Source of the DNA: Leptolyngbya sp. NIES-2104
GTDB taxonomy: Bacteria; Cyanobacteriota; Cyanobacteriia; Leptolyngbyales; Leptolyngbyaceae
Direction: 5' to 3'
DNA length: 64,000 nt
Assembly (NCBI RefSeq): GCF_001485215.1
Contig: NZ_BBWW01000001.1
Span: 248,001-312,000 of the forward strand
Shown: positions 44,370 through 53,961 of the stretch, piece by piece
Layout of the letters: every line of letters starts with the position of its first letter
Numbering within the stretch: position 1 is the stretch's first letter
Notes under the pieces: generated by a model
Seen by the model: the letters and a program-made list of their open reading frames with translations, nothing else
What the model was told of the DNA's origin: nothing
Databases searched by the model: none
Translations under genes and position numbers: made by a program

Positions 44370-45332
44370 CTAGTTTTTCTTGCTCATTTGCTGTAGTCCA
44401 GTTGAGTCGAGCAACAATACGATCGCGCCTGGTAAGCTAAGCAACCAACTGAGCGCCGTAATCGTGACGGAAAGCAGAAACGCTTGTTCCGCTGTTAATT
44501 CTACTCGACCGAATAGATAAATCCACAGTCCTTCTTTTAAGCCGAGTCCGCCAAACGAAATCGGAAGTAACGTAATCACAACAATGATCGGGATAAACAC
44601 TAACAATTGAAGATACGAAACCGGGATGGCTAATTGCTGTGCAATCATATAGTGATAATAAACGATCGCTAACTGTAACAGCAGAGAAAGCGCCAGCGAA
44701 GCCGCTAAGATTTGTCGATATTGCACAAAATCTTGTAACAGTAATTGTATTTTCGCCATTCGCGCCGTTAATCTTGCCAGCCGATACTTTGCAAACCAAG
44801 GCTCTACCCAGCGCAGTAGTTTTGGACTTGTGATGAGTACGACTCCACCCACGAGCGCAGCAACACAGCCGAGAAACAGAAAGATAATGTCCCACCGTCC
44901 GATCAACCGAAACGCGGGCACTAATCCGAGCACTCCAAGGGCGGACAATGCAACCAGTCCAGTAAATCGCTCTAAAAACACAGAGACTAAAGCAATCTCT
45001 GGATCTTTAGTCGTTTGAGCCAGCTTGTAAACGCGGTACACATCTCCACTCGTTGCACCTGGAAGAAAAATGTTGAGAAACATGCCAGCAAAGTAACTCT
45101 TCATCAATTCAGCGATCGGAACGGTGTGATGAGTCGTTCGTAAGATTAAGCTCCAGCGAATACAACTCATCCACTGGCAGACGGTGTAGTACAGCAATGC
45201 AAACAAGACAAACGACCAAGATAGATGCTGTAGCTGCGTCCAGGTTTGCTGAAGATTCACTTGAGTGAGTAGAAAAGCCAGCAATCCGATGCTAATCGCT
45301 CCTTTGAGAATGACGGTCACTTTTGATTTCAT
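44370..45332 (-). CDS. YbhN/UPF0104 membrane protein (LPG synthase transmembrane domain)
   Basis: 320 residues with about eight membrane segments: VILKGAISIGLLAFLLTQV, ALLYYTVCQWMSCIRW, FLNIFLPGATSGDVYRVYKL and IVVITLLPISFGGLGLKEGL. The GATSGDVYR and GGLGLKEG motifs are the family signature. Members are often next to GT2/GT39 genes and are suspected to move or hold lipid-linked sugars. Here it follows GT39 after repeat R5 and precedes the secreted toroid protein. Confidence 0.9.
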   Translation of the reverse strand: MKSKVTVILKGAISIGLLAFLLTQVNLQQTWTQLQHLSWSFVLFALLYYTVCQWMSCIRWSLILRTTHHTVPIAELMKSYFAGMFLNIFLPGATSGDVYRVYKLAQTTKDPEIALVSVFLERFTGLVALSALGVLGLVPAFRLIGRWDIIFLFLGCVAALVGGVVLITSPKLLRWVEPWFAKYRLARLTARMAKIQLLLQDFVQYRQILAASLALSLLLQLAIVYYHYMIAQQLAIPVSYLQLLVFIPIIVVITLLPISFGGLGLKEGLWIYLFGRVELTAEQAFLLSVTITALSWLLSLPGAIVLLLDSTGLQQMSKKN

Positions 45333-45350
45333 AGATCTTGCTCCGAACTA

Positions 45351-45557
45351 AGAAGATGTTTGAGAAGTGTTCGTTCATTGCTACAGCCCGCTCTGAAATG
45401 AATTTCGGGCTAATCGACGAAAGTCCATTGAAATGGACTAAGAACTTCAAACTGGCTCTGAGTCTACTTCAGTAGACTTTCCACGGTTAGCCCGAAATTC
45501 ATTTCAGGGCGAGAGACAATCGAAGCGAAGAGACTGTTTATGCTTTTCAAACACTCT
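45351..45557. repeat. Palindromic repeat copy R5 (subfamily B, inverted)
   Basis: About 207 bp with arms GATGTTTGAGAAG / CTTTTCAAACACTCTC, the AGCCCGCTCTGAAATGAA block with its mirror TTCATTTCAGGGCGAG, and hairpins AGTCCATTGAAATGGACT and AGTCTACTTCAGTAGACT. Relative to R4 the hairpin order is reversed, so R5 is inserted in the opposite orientation. It abuts the stop codon of the GT39 gene. Confidence 0.9.
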
Positions 45558-48500
45558 CTAAGGAACACCCAAATCTCGACCTTGATTTGGCACTCTGGGT
45601 AGAACACCCTCTTTGCGCTCCCATAGTCTTAACCGAGAGCCAAAAGTTTCTAGAACAGGTTCACCCAACGTCTGGAAAAACTGAATAAAGTTCGGGTCGT
45701 TGCGAAGTTCGCGTTCTTCATCAAGTTGAATCCAAATCCGATTCGTGCCTTCGAGAATGTGGCTCATTTGGTCTAAATTGCTTAATAGCTGTCCACCCCC
45801 CGCACGATCGACAACTTGACCTTCGCGCAGATACACGCTGTCAAACGGAATTGCCCAGTTTGACGGCAGCACATAATCGACCGCTCCACTAATTCCCGTT
45901 GCGACTGAAGGCGTATGAGCAATGATTAAATCTCCAGGCTGTCGGTGATCACGAATATATTCAAACGCATCGGTACTGCGTCGTGTCACCATGTCTTGAT
46001 AGCCCGCAAACACTCGATCGACTTCTAAGTTTAGAAACAACAATAAAACCACGAACCCTGTTGCGAGTTTTCTCAGCGGTAATTGTCCTCCTAACACTCG
46101 CTCATAATGCGATCCCAAGGCTTGCATTACTACGATCGCGCTATAGACCGCCAAGATGATGAAGATCGGGTAGAACGTATACACATACCGAATTGCAACC
46201 TGATAGAGCAAAAGCGTCAAGAACAATACGCTAAGAAGGACATTGCTGAACAGAAAAAACAGTTTTCCATCTCGTCGCCAGATCGTATAAACAAAGCCCA
46301 ACAAGAAAAAGAAACCATACAAGGTATACATTCGAGTCGGACCGACAAACAAACAATTCACAAATGCGGTCACTTGCCACAAATGCGGCTTGAGATAGGA
46401 ATCAGTCGTAGAAGCAAGCACCACCCAAGGAGTCAAACATTTGATAATGAAAAAGATGCCATTAAACACATAGATCCCCATCGCCATCACACTCCCGACC
46501 ACAATCCGCCAATCTTCGGATAATCGAAACGGACGGTAAAAGTACCAGAATCCCAAAAAGAAACAAGGCAGCAAAACGACCGTGACTTCTTGGCTAATCA
46601 GCATCAAGGTCAGGGCAACAAAGAAAAGATACTGATACCATCGACCCGATCGATCGATAAATCCTTTGATAAACGCTCCAAACACAATTACATCGAGTAG
46701 CTGAGTCAGTTGATAAAACCGAATGTTTCTGGAGTACCAAATTTCCATCGGATCAACTGCCAAAATCGCCACGACCACCAGCGCAATCCAAACCTTACCG
46801 GTCACTTTCCGGGCAAGTAGAAACACTGCAATCAACGTCGCTTGCCCCAAAAATACCGAGAGCAATCGAGCATTTGTTGCAGAATCCCCGAAGAGGCTCA
46901 ACCACAGCGCAACCGCGTAGTGATAGAACGGTCCTCGGCTGTACCAAATTCCAGAAGTCGCGATCGGAACACCCGTCCGCAAAATTCCCCGAATGGCATC
47001 GAGCGAAACGCCTTCATCGGTATCTAGCGCTTGAAAGTCTAGATCGTACAGTCGAAGCACAAACGCAAACCCGAAGATGAGGATAAACAAAACACTCTGC
47101 CAGACGGTAGAGCTTGCAAATTTTAGTTTGGGTCTAGACTCCCAACGCGGCAGAGTTTCAAGATTAAACCCGCCAAAATGACTGCCATACACAATCGATC
47201 GAGGTTCTTCTGGGCGACTGTTCGATCGACGATTCCAAACGAAAGTCAGCCCTACAATCCCCACAAAGCCCAGCAGAGTTAAAGGAAGGCTTTGCGGCTG
47301 AATAAAGAATAATCCCCGCTCCACTTCTGTAAACCGATGTTTGAGCAATCCAACCGTTGCTAAAAACACGGTTCCGGGTAGCAACAATCCTGCTCCCACA
47401 ATCAAATAATCCCAGTTCGATTGTTTCTGTTTCAGCCGAAATCGTCCCAGCATCCAAGCCCAGAACAGCGCAAATCCCACGCCAGCCGCCTGCAATAGAC
47501 TACGGTAGCCAAGGTAACGGGGGTAATCATATAAATCTGCATTGCCTTCATATCGTCGCTGCACTCTCGACGGATTCGGCAGTCCCACGACTCTTGCTGT
47601 GTTTCCTGCTCCTGCACCTTCAAACCAGCCTGGAATTGCTCGATCGCTCACTTGCCAATTTTCATCAGTTACGATCGGACTGACAATTCTCGGATCACGA
47701 TCTGGAGTTGGGGGGGACGCAGCCGATCGCAGCGCGAGATCCGTCCGCTGCTCATCATTTTCCGCATCTGCATCATCAGGAGTTGTCTCGATCGGGGACT
47801 CTTCTAGCTCTGTCTCCTCGTTTAAGGGCTGTGTTTCGTCTTGATCTAAAGATTGTGGAGAGTCTACTTCGAGTTCATTTTCTCCAGGGGCGGCTGTATC
47901 ACTTGCAAATGCTTCTGAAGACGATCGCAGTGGGTTCGCTTGAGACAGCGACAATCCATGAGCTTTCTCCACCCATCCATCTAGAAAAAAGCTGAGTGGA
48001 CTGGGATCAGTCGAAATCGCTTCTTGCGCGATCGGGCGCGAAGCTCGGACAGCAACAATATTTCTGCCTGGTTTGAGAAACTCAGTCACTTCATGAATGC
48101 GGACTTGATGGCTATTGACCACCCCCACCCGTCTCACCATTCGATGATTGATCATCAAACTATATCGACCATTCGCAGCAAATCGCACAAATGCCCGATG
48201 GGGCTGCTCAGAAATGTTCCATTCTCGTCTGAGCCAGAGTTCCCCGTTTTGGCTTTCTTGTCCTGTGATCCAAGCTCCACTAAGAAGGCGATCGAAGATG
48301 GTATCGGTTAATCGGCTGTAGGTTTTTTCTTGAACGGTTCCGAGAGCTTTCGCTGTTTCCCAATCCTCGTCGGGAAGTTCGGAATCATACCAAAAAATTC
48401 CCTGACGATTCTTCGGCAAAGTAGACACTAACCAAGGTGTTTCACCCGTTGTTAAATGAATTGCCGAAGAGAGCTTTCGCGAAGGATAGATGACTCCCTC

Positions 48501-49034
48501 GATCACAACACGCGGCGATCGACGAGGATTTTCAACCACGATCGCAATCACATTTTTTCCGGCTCTGAGATAGCGAGTGAGTTCTAAGTAAGCGGTTAGC
48601 TTCCAATCTGGACTCCCACCGTACCAGTAAGCAGGTCGATGGCGAAAATCATAAGAGCGACTATCACTTAAGCGCTGAAAGCGATCGCTAAGCTGTAATC
48701 CTAATCCGCGTGACTGATTCAATAAATTTGTTTCTCTTAAAACAGCTTGACCATTCACATACACAATAAAATCGCTATCCGCACTGATTTTTAACCAGGC
48801 AGCTTCTGGAGCATAGTTCAGTTTTTCAGTGCGTCGCAGATAGATTTTATAACTCGGCTGGCTGGCTGACACCCATTGTGCTTCGGGCGACCATTGGACA
48901 GATTCCAAATGCACAGGCGTATAAATGAGAGCAAAAATCGAGAGTCCCAATAACACGCCCAACGTGCTGATGATGCCGATCGATAGCCATCGGCTTAACG
49001 GCGTATTGCGCCAACTTGCTACTACTCTTTCCAT
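45558..49034 (-). CDS. Glycosyltransferase family 39-like membrane protein with jelly-roll exodomain
   Basis: A large 1158-residue protein. After one membrane segment (GIISTLGVLLGLSIFALIY) come two periplasmic beta-sandwich stretches resembling galactose-binding or rhamnosidase jelly rolls (ISADSDFIVYVNGQAV with YLRAGKNVIAIVVEN; RFAANGRYSLMINHRMV with FLKPGRNIVAVRASRP), an acidic linker (EENELEVD, DADAENDEQ), then about twelve membrane segments with the GT39/PMT acidic motif LDTDEGVSLDAIRGIL and YSRGPFYHYAVALW. GT39 enzymes transfer sugars from polyprenyl phosphate carriers. The exodomain fusion is unusual. It overlaps the TPR gene upstream by 13 bases. Confidence 0.87.
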   Translation of the reverse strand: MERVVASWRNTPLSRWLSIGIISTLGVLLGLSIFALIYTPVHLESVQWSPEAQWVSASQPSYKIYLRRTEKLNYAPEAAWLKISADSDFIVYVNGQAVLRETNLLNQSRGLGLQLSDRFQRLSDSRSYDFRHRPAYWYGGSPDWKLTAYLELTRYLRAGKNVIAIVVENPRRSPRVVIEGVIYPSRKLSSAIHLTTGETPWLVSTLPKNRQGIFWYDSELPDEDWETAKALGTVQEKTYSRLTDTIFDRLLSGAWITGQESQNGELWLRREWNISEQPHRAFVRFAANGRYSLMINHRMVRRVGVVNSHQVRIHEVTEFLKPGRNIVAVRASRPIAQEAISTDPSPLSFFLDGWVEKAHGLSLSQANPLRSSSEAFASDTAAPGENELEVDSPQSLDQDETQPLNEETELEESPIETTPDDADAENDEQRTDLALRSAASPPTPDRDPRIVSPIVTDENWQVSDRAIPGWFEGAGAGNTARVVGLPNPSRVQRRYEGNADLYDYPRYLGYRSLLQAAGVGFALFWAWMLGRFRLKQKQSNWDYLIVGAGLLLPGTVFLATVGLLKHRFTEVERGLFFIQPQSLPLTLLGFVGIVGLTFVWNRRSNSRPEEPRSIVYGSHFGGFNLETLPRWESRPKLKFASSTVWQSVLFILIFGFAFVLRLYDLDFQALDTDEGVSLDAIRGILRTGVPIATSGIWYSRGPFYHYAVALWLSLFGDSATNARLLSVFLGQATLIAVFLLARKVTGKVWIALVVVAILAVDPMEIWYSRNIRFYQLTQLLDVIVFGAFIKGFIDRSGRWYQYLFFVALTLMLISQEVTVVLLPCFFLGFWYFYRPFRLSEDWRIVVGSVMAMGIYVFNGIFFIIKCLTPWVVLASTTDSYLKPHLWQVTAFVNCLFVGPTRMYTLYGFFFLLGFVYTIWRRDGKLFFLFSNVLLSVLFLTLLLYQVAIRYVYTFYPIFIILAVYSAIVVMQALGSHYERVLGGQLPLRKLATGFVVLLLFLNLEVDRVFAGYQDMVTRRSTDAFEYIRDHRQPGDLIIAHTPSVATGISGAVDYVLPSNWAIPFDSVYLREGQVVDRAGGGQLLSNLDQMSHILEGTNRIWIQLDEERELRNDPNFIQFFQTLGEPVLETFGSRLRLWERKEGVLPRVPNQGRDLGVP

Positions 49035-50422
49035 GCTCTTTTATCAACAGATTTTTGATAGTCTTTCCAGGTCTGGTTGAGGTCGCCTTGACGATAGGCG
49101 TTCCAGGCTGAATGTAAATAAGCTTGTGCAACAAAAGCAATACTCGGCTGTTGTACATATCTTTGTGATTCCACAATGCGATCGACGACTGCGGGCAACG
49201 CCTCAAATTCGCCTGCAACGGTTCTCGCCAGTAGAAGACCATACAACGCTTCTAAATGTCCTGGAAACACCTGAAGGGCTGCTTCAAAATACTTGGCTGA
49301 TCCCCCAGGCAACCGACCGTCTCCGGGTCTACGATTCGTCAGACGCTCGAACTTATCAGGATCATTAAAGTAATCAATGCCTTGATTTAACAAGGTTGCT
49401 GCTAAATAACCGCGTACTAGAAATTGATTCGGTTCTGCTTCTAGCGATCGACGAAAAAAAGGTTCAGCTTTCTCAAAGTCGCCCATGCGATAGTTCTCTA
49501 GACCCTTGGCATAATCTAACAGCGCGGGATCAGGCGTTCCTGCGTAATAGCTTGCTTCTGCCATTCGCCGCAAAAAGTTACGATCGCCCTGTAAAGGAGG
49601 ATACCAAGCTGTGATCGTGCGACTTCCCGTCAAGACTTCTGAATACAGCCCTTGTGCAAATGCAGTTTCAAGCTGATAGTTCAAAAGATTCGGTAACAGC
49701 AGCGAAGTCACTAATAAAATGAGCACAATCGCAAAACCAGGAAGCAACCGCAGCAGATCTTTAGAAAATGCCTGAAAGCGCCGCTCTTCTAATCCTAGGT
49801 ACAATCCCATCAGTGCTAAGACTAGCCCAATGACAGCAAAGCTCCAACCCCGACCAACGTAGCCGAAGAAATTATCGCTGTAGCCTAGTGCTCTGGTGAG
49901 AAAGCCATCCCAGGACGAAAGTTGAAACAACCGATAATCGCGAATAATCAAGTAAGGCGGAACTCGAATAAATCCATTACGATCGCTTGATCGCGGTAAT
50001 GCAATGTTCTGTTTCCACATCGATTGAACTTCAGAAAAGTTCCGCTCGATGTGACGAGTGACCTGCAAATCCTGGCTGTAATAAGCCGCACCTAGAAACC
50101 CTAACGTTGGCGACCAAGTGACGACAAAGTAAGGAAATAACAATGCCGCAATCAATCCAATCCAAAGCGGTGTTCGAGCCAGTCGTTTCAAATTTTTCCA
50201 AAACGCAAACATCAGCACTAAAAATGCAAATGCGATCGCACCAAGTCTTCCAAAATGCGACGGGAGCAAGTTCGCCCCAAACGCTGTCACTGCTTCTGGT
50301 GGCAAAGAATACCAGGGCTGTAGTCCGCCAAAACCGAGTATCAGACCCGCTCCCAAAAGAAAGAATCTCTCACTTTTGAACCGACCTAATCTGCTGCCGA
50401 TGGAATCAAACACTTCGCGCAT
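49022..50422 (-). CDS. Membrane protein with TPR repeats
   Basis: 466 residues: several N-terminal membrane segments (FFLLGAGLILGFGGLQPWYS, LGAIAFAFLVLMFAFW, WIGLIAALLFPYFVVTW, FGYVGRGWSFAVIGLVLALM and one near residue 235), then a C-terminal helical TPR-like solenoid (YRMGDFEKAEPFFRRSLEAE and AYRQGDLNQTWKDYQKSV). It is part of the glycan cluster, overlapping the GT39 start by 13 bases. I do not recognise a named family; the layout suggests a scaffold or polymerase-like partner in polysaccharide assembly. Confidence 0.75.
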   Translation of the reverse strand: MREVFDSIGSRLGRFKSERFFLLGAGLILGFGGLQPWYSLPPEAVTAFGANLLPSHFGRLGAIAFAFLVLMFAFWKNLKRLARTPLWIGLIAALLFPYFVVTWSPTLGFLGAAYYSQDLQVTRHIERNFSEVQSMWKQNIALPRSSDRNGFIRVPPYLIIRDYRLFQLSSWDGFLTRALGYSDNFFGYVGRGWSFAVIGLVLALMGLYLGLEERRFQAFSKDLLRLLPGFAIVLILLVTSLLLPNLLNYQLETAFAQGLYSEVLTGSRTITAWYPPLQGDRNFLRRMAEASYYAGTPDPALLDYAKGLENYRMGDFEKAEPFFRRSLEAEPNQFLVRGYLAATLLNQGIDYFNDPDKFERLTNRRPGDGRLPGGSAKYFEAALQVFPGHLEALYGLLLARTVAGEFEALPAVVDRIVESQRYVQQPSIAFVAQAYLHSAWNAYRQGDLNQTWKDYQKSVDKRAWKE

Positions 50423-50469
50423 GGAGCTATCTCAGAATGTTGGTAAATACTGATTGATGAAATCAAACG

Positions 50470-51813
50470 CTAACTATTTGCCGGATTCATCTGCACTCGA
50501 TCGCCTGGATTTAGCCCTCTCGGAGTCAAGATCACCCGATCTTGAGGACTCAACCCAGATAACACTTGCCGCCGATTTTCAAAGGTTCGACCCACCTTAA
50601 TTTTTCTCACCACCGCTTGGTCATTTTCGACCACCATCACCATCGCTTCACCCGCAGATAAATGCGTAATCGCAGATTCAGGAAGGCTTGCCATCGATTT
50701 TTCTGGCACAAATTGAGCATAGCCCTGTAATCCAGGCGGCATCTGCAATTCATCAACCTGAATCCAAACGGAATAGGTATAACGGCGATCGATGCCCACT
50801 CTAGCTCTGCCCGATCGCGCTGCATTTGTCGTTACGGTCGGATTTACCTGTGTCACTTTTCCTTGAAAGACGCGCCCTGGATAAGCCACTAGTCGCACCT
50901 CAGCCACATCACCGACTTTAACGGTGTTCAATCGAGCTTGATCGACAAAGGCTTGAAACACAATGTTTTCAGTCAATGTAACCAGCGGTAACGGATTCCC
51001 CTGTGCGACTTCTCCACTATCGATGTTCAGTTGGCTAACGAGTCCATCTGTCGTGGCATAGAGCGTTGTGTTATTGAGATCCCGCAGTGCGTTTTGAAGC
51101 GCGATTTTGGCATTTTCCAGCGTTAATCGCGCATCATCGACTTCAGCACTCAAACTGTTCTGAGTTACTGCTAATAGCTTTTGAGCCTCGATGAGTTCTT
51201 TTTGCCGACTCGCATAGATGTCTTCACTGTTAAAGCGATCGAACTCGCTGACTGCACCTTGTCGCGCCAGTCGGTTAATCTGATCTAACTTCGATTGTGC
51301 AATCCGCGATCGAGCGTTGGCATTCTCGACACTGGCAGATAATCCTCCAACTTGAGTCGGAAGCTCTTTTTGCAGCGCGATCAATTTCGATTCTGCGATC
51401 GCAATTTGATTTCGAGCGGCACTTACCGCATTTTCGTAAGGTGCTTTTTGCAGTTGAATCAGCGGCTGACCTTTACGAACTCGCTGTCCCTCTTTCACAT
51501 AGACTTGCTCGATCTGAATCGGACCCGTCAGCACCGGACGCACCTGAATTTCATCGAGTGGCACCGATTCACCCGCCGCAGCAATTCCATCTTGTCGCTG
51601 CTCTTGTGCGATCGAAACAGTCTCAACACCGATAGAATTTCCCAAGAGTCGCTGTACGGAAGGATAGCCAATTTTCGATGAGAACATCGAAGAACTCGGA
51701 TTTTTCAGAGTGGGTAATAGCACCGATAACGCCAGCCAACCCATCACCCCTAGCGGAGCAATCAGCAACATCGACAGAACAAATCGACTGGCAGTAGGAT
51801 GAAGTTTGATCAT
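50470..51813 (-). CDS. HlyD-type secretion or efflux adaptor
   Basis: 447 residues with one N-terminal anchor (FVLSMLLIAPLGVMGWLALS). The order is classic: biotinyl-lipoyl-like strand (VRPVLTGPIQIEQVYVKEGQ), a coiled-coil hairpin (about residues 115-235), the second half lipoyl and the barrel end with LPESAITHLSAG and VILTPRGLNPGD. No ABC or RND transporter gene accompanies it; it lies inside the glycan cluster between the GT4 and TPR genes, so it may guide polysaccharide through the periplasm. Start at ATG 51813. Confidence 0.9.
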   Translation of the reverse strand: MIKLHPTASRFVLSMLLIAPLGVMGWLALSVLLPTLKNPSSSMFSSKIGYPSVQRLLGNSIGVETVSIAQEQRQDGIAAAGESVPLDEIQVRPVLTGPIQIEQVYVKEGQRVRKGQPLIQLQKAPYENAVSAARNQIAIAESKLIALQKELPTQVGGLSASVENANARSRIAQSKLDQINRLARQGAVSEFDRFNSEDIYASRQKELIEAQKLLAVTQNSLSAEVDDARLTLENAKIALQNALRDLNNTTLYATTDGLVSQLNIDSGEVAQGNPLPLVTLTENIVFQAFVDQARLNTVKVGDVAEVRLVAYPGRVFQGKVTQVNPTVTTNAARSGRARVGIDRRYTYSVWIQVDELQMPPGLQGYAQFVPEKSMASLPESAITHLSAGEAMVMVVENDQAVVRKIKVGRTFENRRQVLSGLSPQDRVILTPRGLNPGDRVQMNPANS

Positions 51814-51843
51814 GGTTTTAGCGTGAAAAGGACTGAGAACGAA

Positions 51844-53043
51844 CTACCGCATCAAGGCGTTTTCAAACACCTGTTGCCAGAGTGGAACAATGCGTGACCA
51901 GCTAAAGCGGTACTGCACATCTTGTTGACCTTGCGATCCGAGCGTTGCAGCGAGTTCAGGATCAGCCAGCAGTTTTAGAATGACTTCTGCTAATGCCATC
52001 GCGTTGCGCTCTGGAACTAAGAAGCCATTTCTGCCCGAAGTAACAATGTCGGTGATCCCGCCTACTGGTGTCGCAACGACAGGTTTTGCATGAGCTAACG
52101 CTTCGATCATCACAATTCCCAAGCCTTCAGTTTCACCTTTGTCATCGACGATCGCAGGTAAAACAAAAACGCTGCACGTTGCATACTCTTCGGCTAAAGC
52201 TTCCCGTCCGAGCAACCCTAGAAAATCAACCGCGTGATCAATCTCTAGCTCTCGTGCCAGCGTTTGAAACAGTTCTCGACAGTCTCCATCACCTGCTACT
52301 CTCAATCGAACTGCTCGTTCGCGCAAAATCAGCGGCAATGCTCTCAAGAGATACTGCAATCCCTTACGCTCTAACAATCGTCCTGCAAACAGAATTCTAG
52401 GAATCTCACAGGTTTGGGAAGGTTTTGCTTCAACCGTGAGACCGTAAGGAATAATGTCGATCGTGCGACCGAACAGTTCTGGAGAGAGCTTTTGAATCAA
52501 TGCTGCGGTAAATCCAGAGTTTGCTGTCACACCAGAGGTATAAGGCAGTAACCAGCGCAGCACTGTAGAAACAAACTTAAATTTACGACTCAGCAACAGT
52601 TCTGTACCGTGAAAAGTAAACACCATCGGAATGTTTAGCAGTCGATTGACCGGAAACGCCATCAATCCATGCGGAAAGGGCCAATGAACTTGCAGCAAAT
52701 CTGGTTTCTCGCGCCAACACACCCAAAACAGTTGCAAAGCACCTAAAACAATATACAGTGCAGCAACAATCAAATAAAACGGATTTTTGTTGATCTTATG
52801 GGGAGCGCCATCACGGGCTAGATTCTCAAATCGTTTTGGACAATAGCGAAATCGATGCACTCGAATTCCATCTAAAACATGGCTCTGGCTCCCTTCAAAT
52901 GCCGGAGCAAATACCGTAAACCGCACACCCAGAGGCAGTAAACGCAGATTTGCTTCTCGAACAAAAGAGCCATGGCGTGCCGTTTCCGTTTGCGGATAGA
53001 CCGATGTAACGACTAAGATTCGTTTTCCTTGCAGATTGGTCAT
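51844..53043 (-). CDS. Glycosyltransferase family 4 protein
   Basis: GT-B fold retaining transferase of about 399 residues from the ATG at 53043 (MTNLQGKRILVVTSVYPQTE). Landmarks: FTFHGTELLLSRKF, the nucleotide-sugar half with RILFAGRLLERKGLQYLLRA, and the EX7E-type motif GETEGLGIVMIEALAHAKPV. It probably adds a sugar to the growing lipid-linked glycan in the cytosol. An in-frame upstream ATG at 53073 adds 10 residues. It sits in the operon 66 bases downstream of the GT2 gene. Confidence 0.92.
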   Translation of the reverse strand: MTNLQGKRILVVTSVYPQTETARHGSFVREANLRLLPLGVRFTVFAPAFEGSQSHVLDGIRVHRFRYCPKRFENLARDGAPHKINKNPFYLIVAALYIVLGALQLFWVCWREKPDLLQVHWPFPHGLMAFPVNRLLNIPMVFTFHGTELLLSRKFKFVSTVLRWLLPYTSGVTANSGFTAALIQKLSPELFGRTIDIIPYGLTVEAKPSQTCEIPRILFAGRLLERKGLQYLLRALPLILRERAVRLRVAGDGDCRELFQTLARELEIDHAVDFLGLLGREALAEEYATCSVFVLPAIVDDKGETEGLGIVMIEALAHAKPVVATPVGGITDIVTSGRNGFLVPERNAMALAEVILKLLADPELAATLGSQGQQDVQYRFSWSRIVPLWQQVFENALMR

Positions 53044-53109
53044 AGCTTGAAGCACAAAGGATAGATTAGTCACCGCTAATCGGTGACTAAGAAATAGAGC
53101 AAGCGATCG

Positions 53110-53961
53110 CTACGGCTCACGAACAATTTCGCGATCGAGATGTAGATAAAATGTCTTTTTCCCGGCTTGGAACCCGACCTTGATCCCTTGAGCGATCGCG
53201 TGTCCATATCGTTCGATTTCTTGAATCCGTCTTTGCACAAAGAACCACCAGCACACTCTTGAAAAGTCGATCGCAGAAGTTGCAAGTCTACGCTTACCAA
53301 ACTTACTGTCTCCCGTGTAGCGGGGATACCAAGGTGTCGGTGTCTCTGTAATGGAATGTCCTTTTGCTGCTAACACAGCAAGTAGATAGCGATGCGTTAC
53401 AGTTTGAATCGGCAGATTGATCAGAATGTCTCGGCGAACGAGCTTGATCCAGTTCATATCATGAATGTTTAGACCAAACACAAGCCGACAGGCAGTATTG
53501 GCGAATGTTGATGCGAATACTTTTCCGTCTCCTCGACCTTGCCGCCAACCTGCAACACCATCAATTCCTGGTTCGCAAGCTTCAAGCAGTAGGGGTAAAT
53601 CAACCTTTGGATCAGATTCTAAATCTGCTTGTCCCCAAAAGATCCAGTCTGTTTCGACGTGAGATAGAGCAGTTCTCCACACCTCTGTCACACCACGGCG
53701 ACGAGGATGATGCACAACCTTCAAGAAGGAGTAAGATTGTGCTAACTGGGCAAGAATTTTAGCACTGTTGTCTGTGCTTCCATCGTTCACTAAAAGAACA
53801 GGTAGCGTAAATCCGAGCTTTTCAAAGGCTTGGTTGATTGAAGAGAACAATAATTCTAAATTACCTTCTTCGTTGAGGCAAGGGATTACAACAGTAACTG
53901 AACGGCTGTCAGCAGGCGGCAAGATGCCAGAGTGCTGAGGGGCTTTGGTGAATGAAGACAT
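53110..53961 (-). CDS. Glycosyltransferase family 2 protein (dolichol-phosphate mannose synthase-like)
   Basis: 283 residues without membrane segments. GT-A motifs: VVIPCLNEEGNLELLFSSIN, LLVNDGSTDNSA and the acceptor DXD-like WGQADLESDPKVDLP, with the GWRQGRGDG segment. It resembles the enzymes that charge polyprenyl phosphate with a sugar, the donor used by GT39 enzymes, which fits the GT39 gene downstream. It is the first gene of the minus-strand glycan cluster, and 1.2 kb of apparently gene-free DNA lies in front of it. Confidence 0.92.
   Translation of the reverse strand: MSSFTKAPQHSGILPPADSRSVTVVIPCLNEEGNLELLFSSINQAFEKLGFTLPVLLVNDGSTDNSAKILAQLAQSYSFLKVVHHPRRRGVTEVWRTALSHVETDWIFWGQADLESDPKVDLPLLLEACEPGIDGVAGWRQGRGDGKVFASTFANTACRLVFGLNIHDMNWIKLVRRDILINLPIQTVTHRYLLAVLAAKGHSITETPTPWYPRYTGDSKFGKRRLATSAIDFSRVCWWFFVQRRIQEIERYGHAIAQGIKVGFQAGKKTFYLHLDREIVREP

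Noticed and set aside
46107-46523. 138-codon plus-strand frame inside the GT39 gene
   Set aside because: Antisense to conserved membrane segments; no start signal and no family resemblance.
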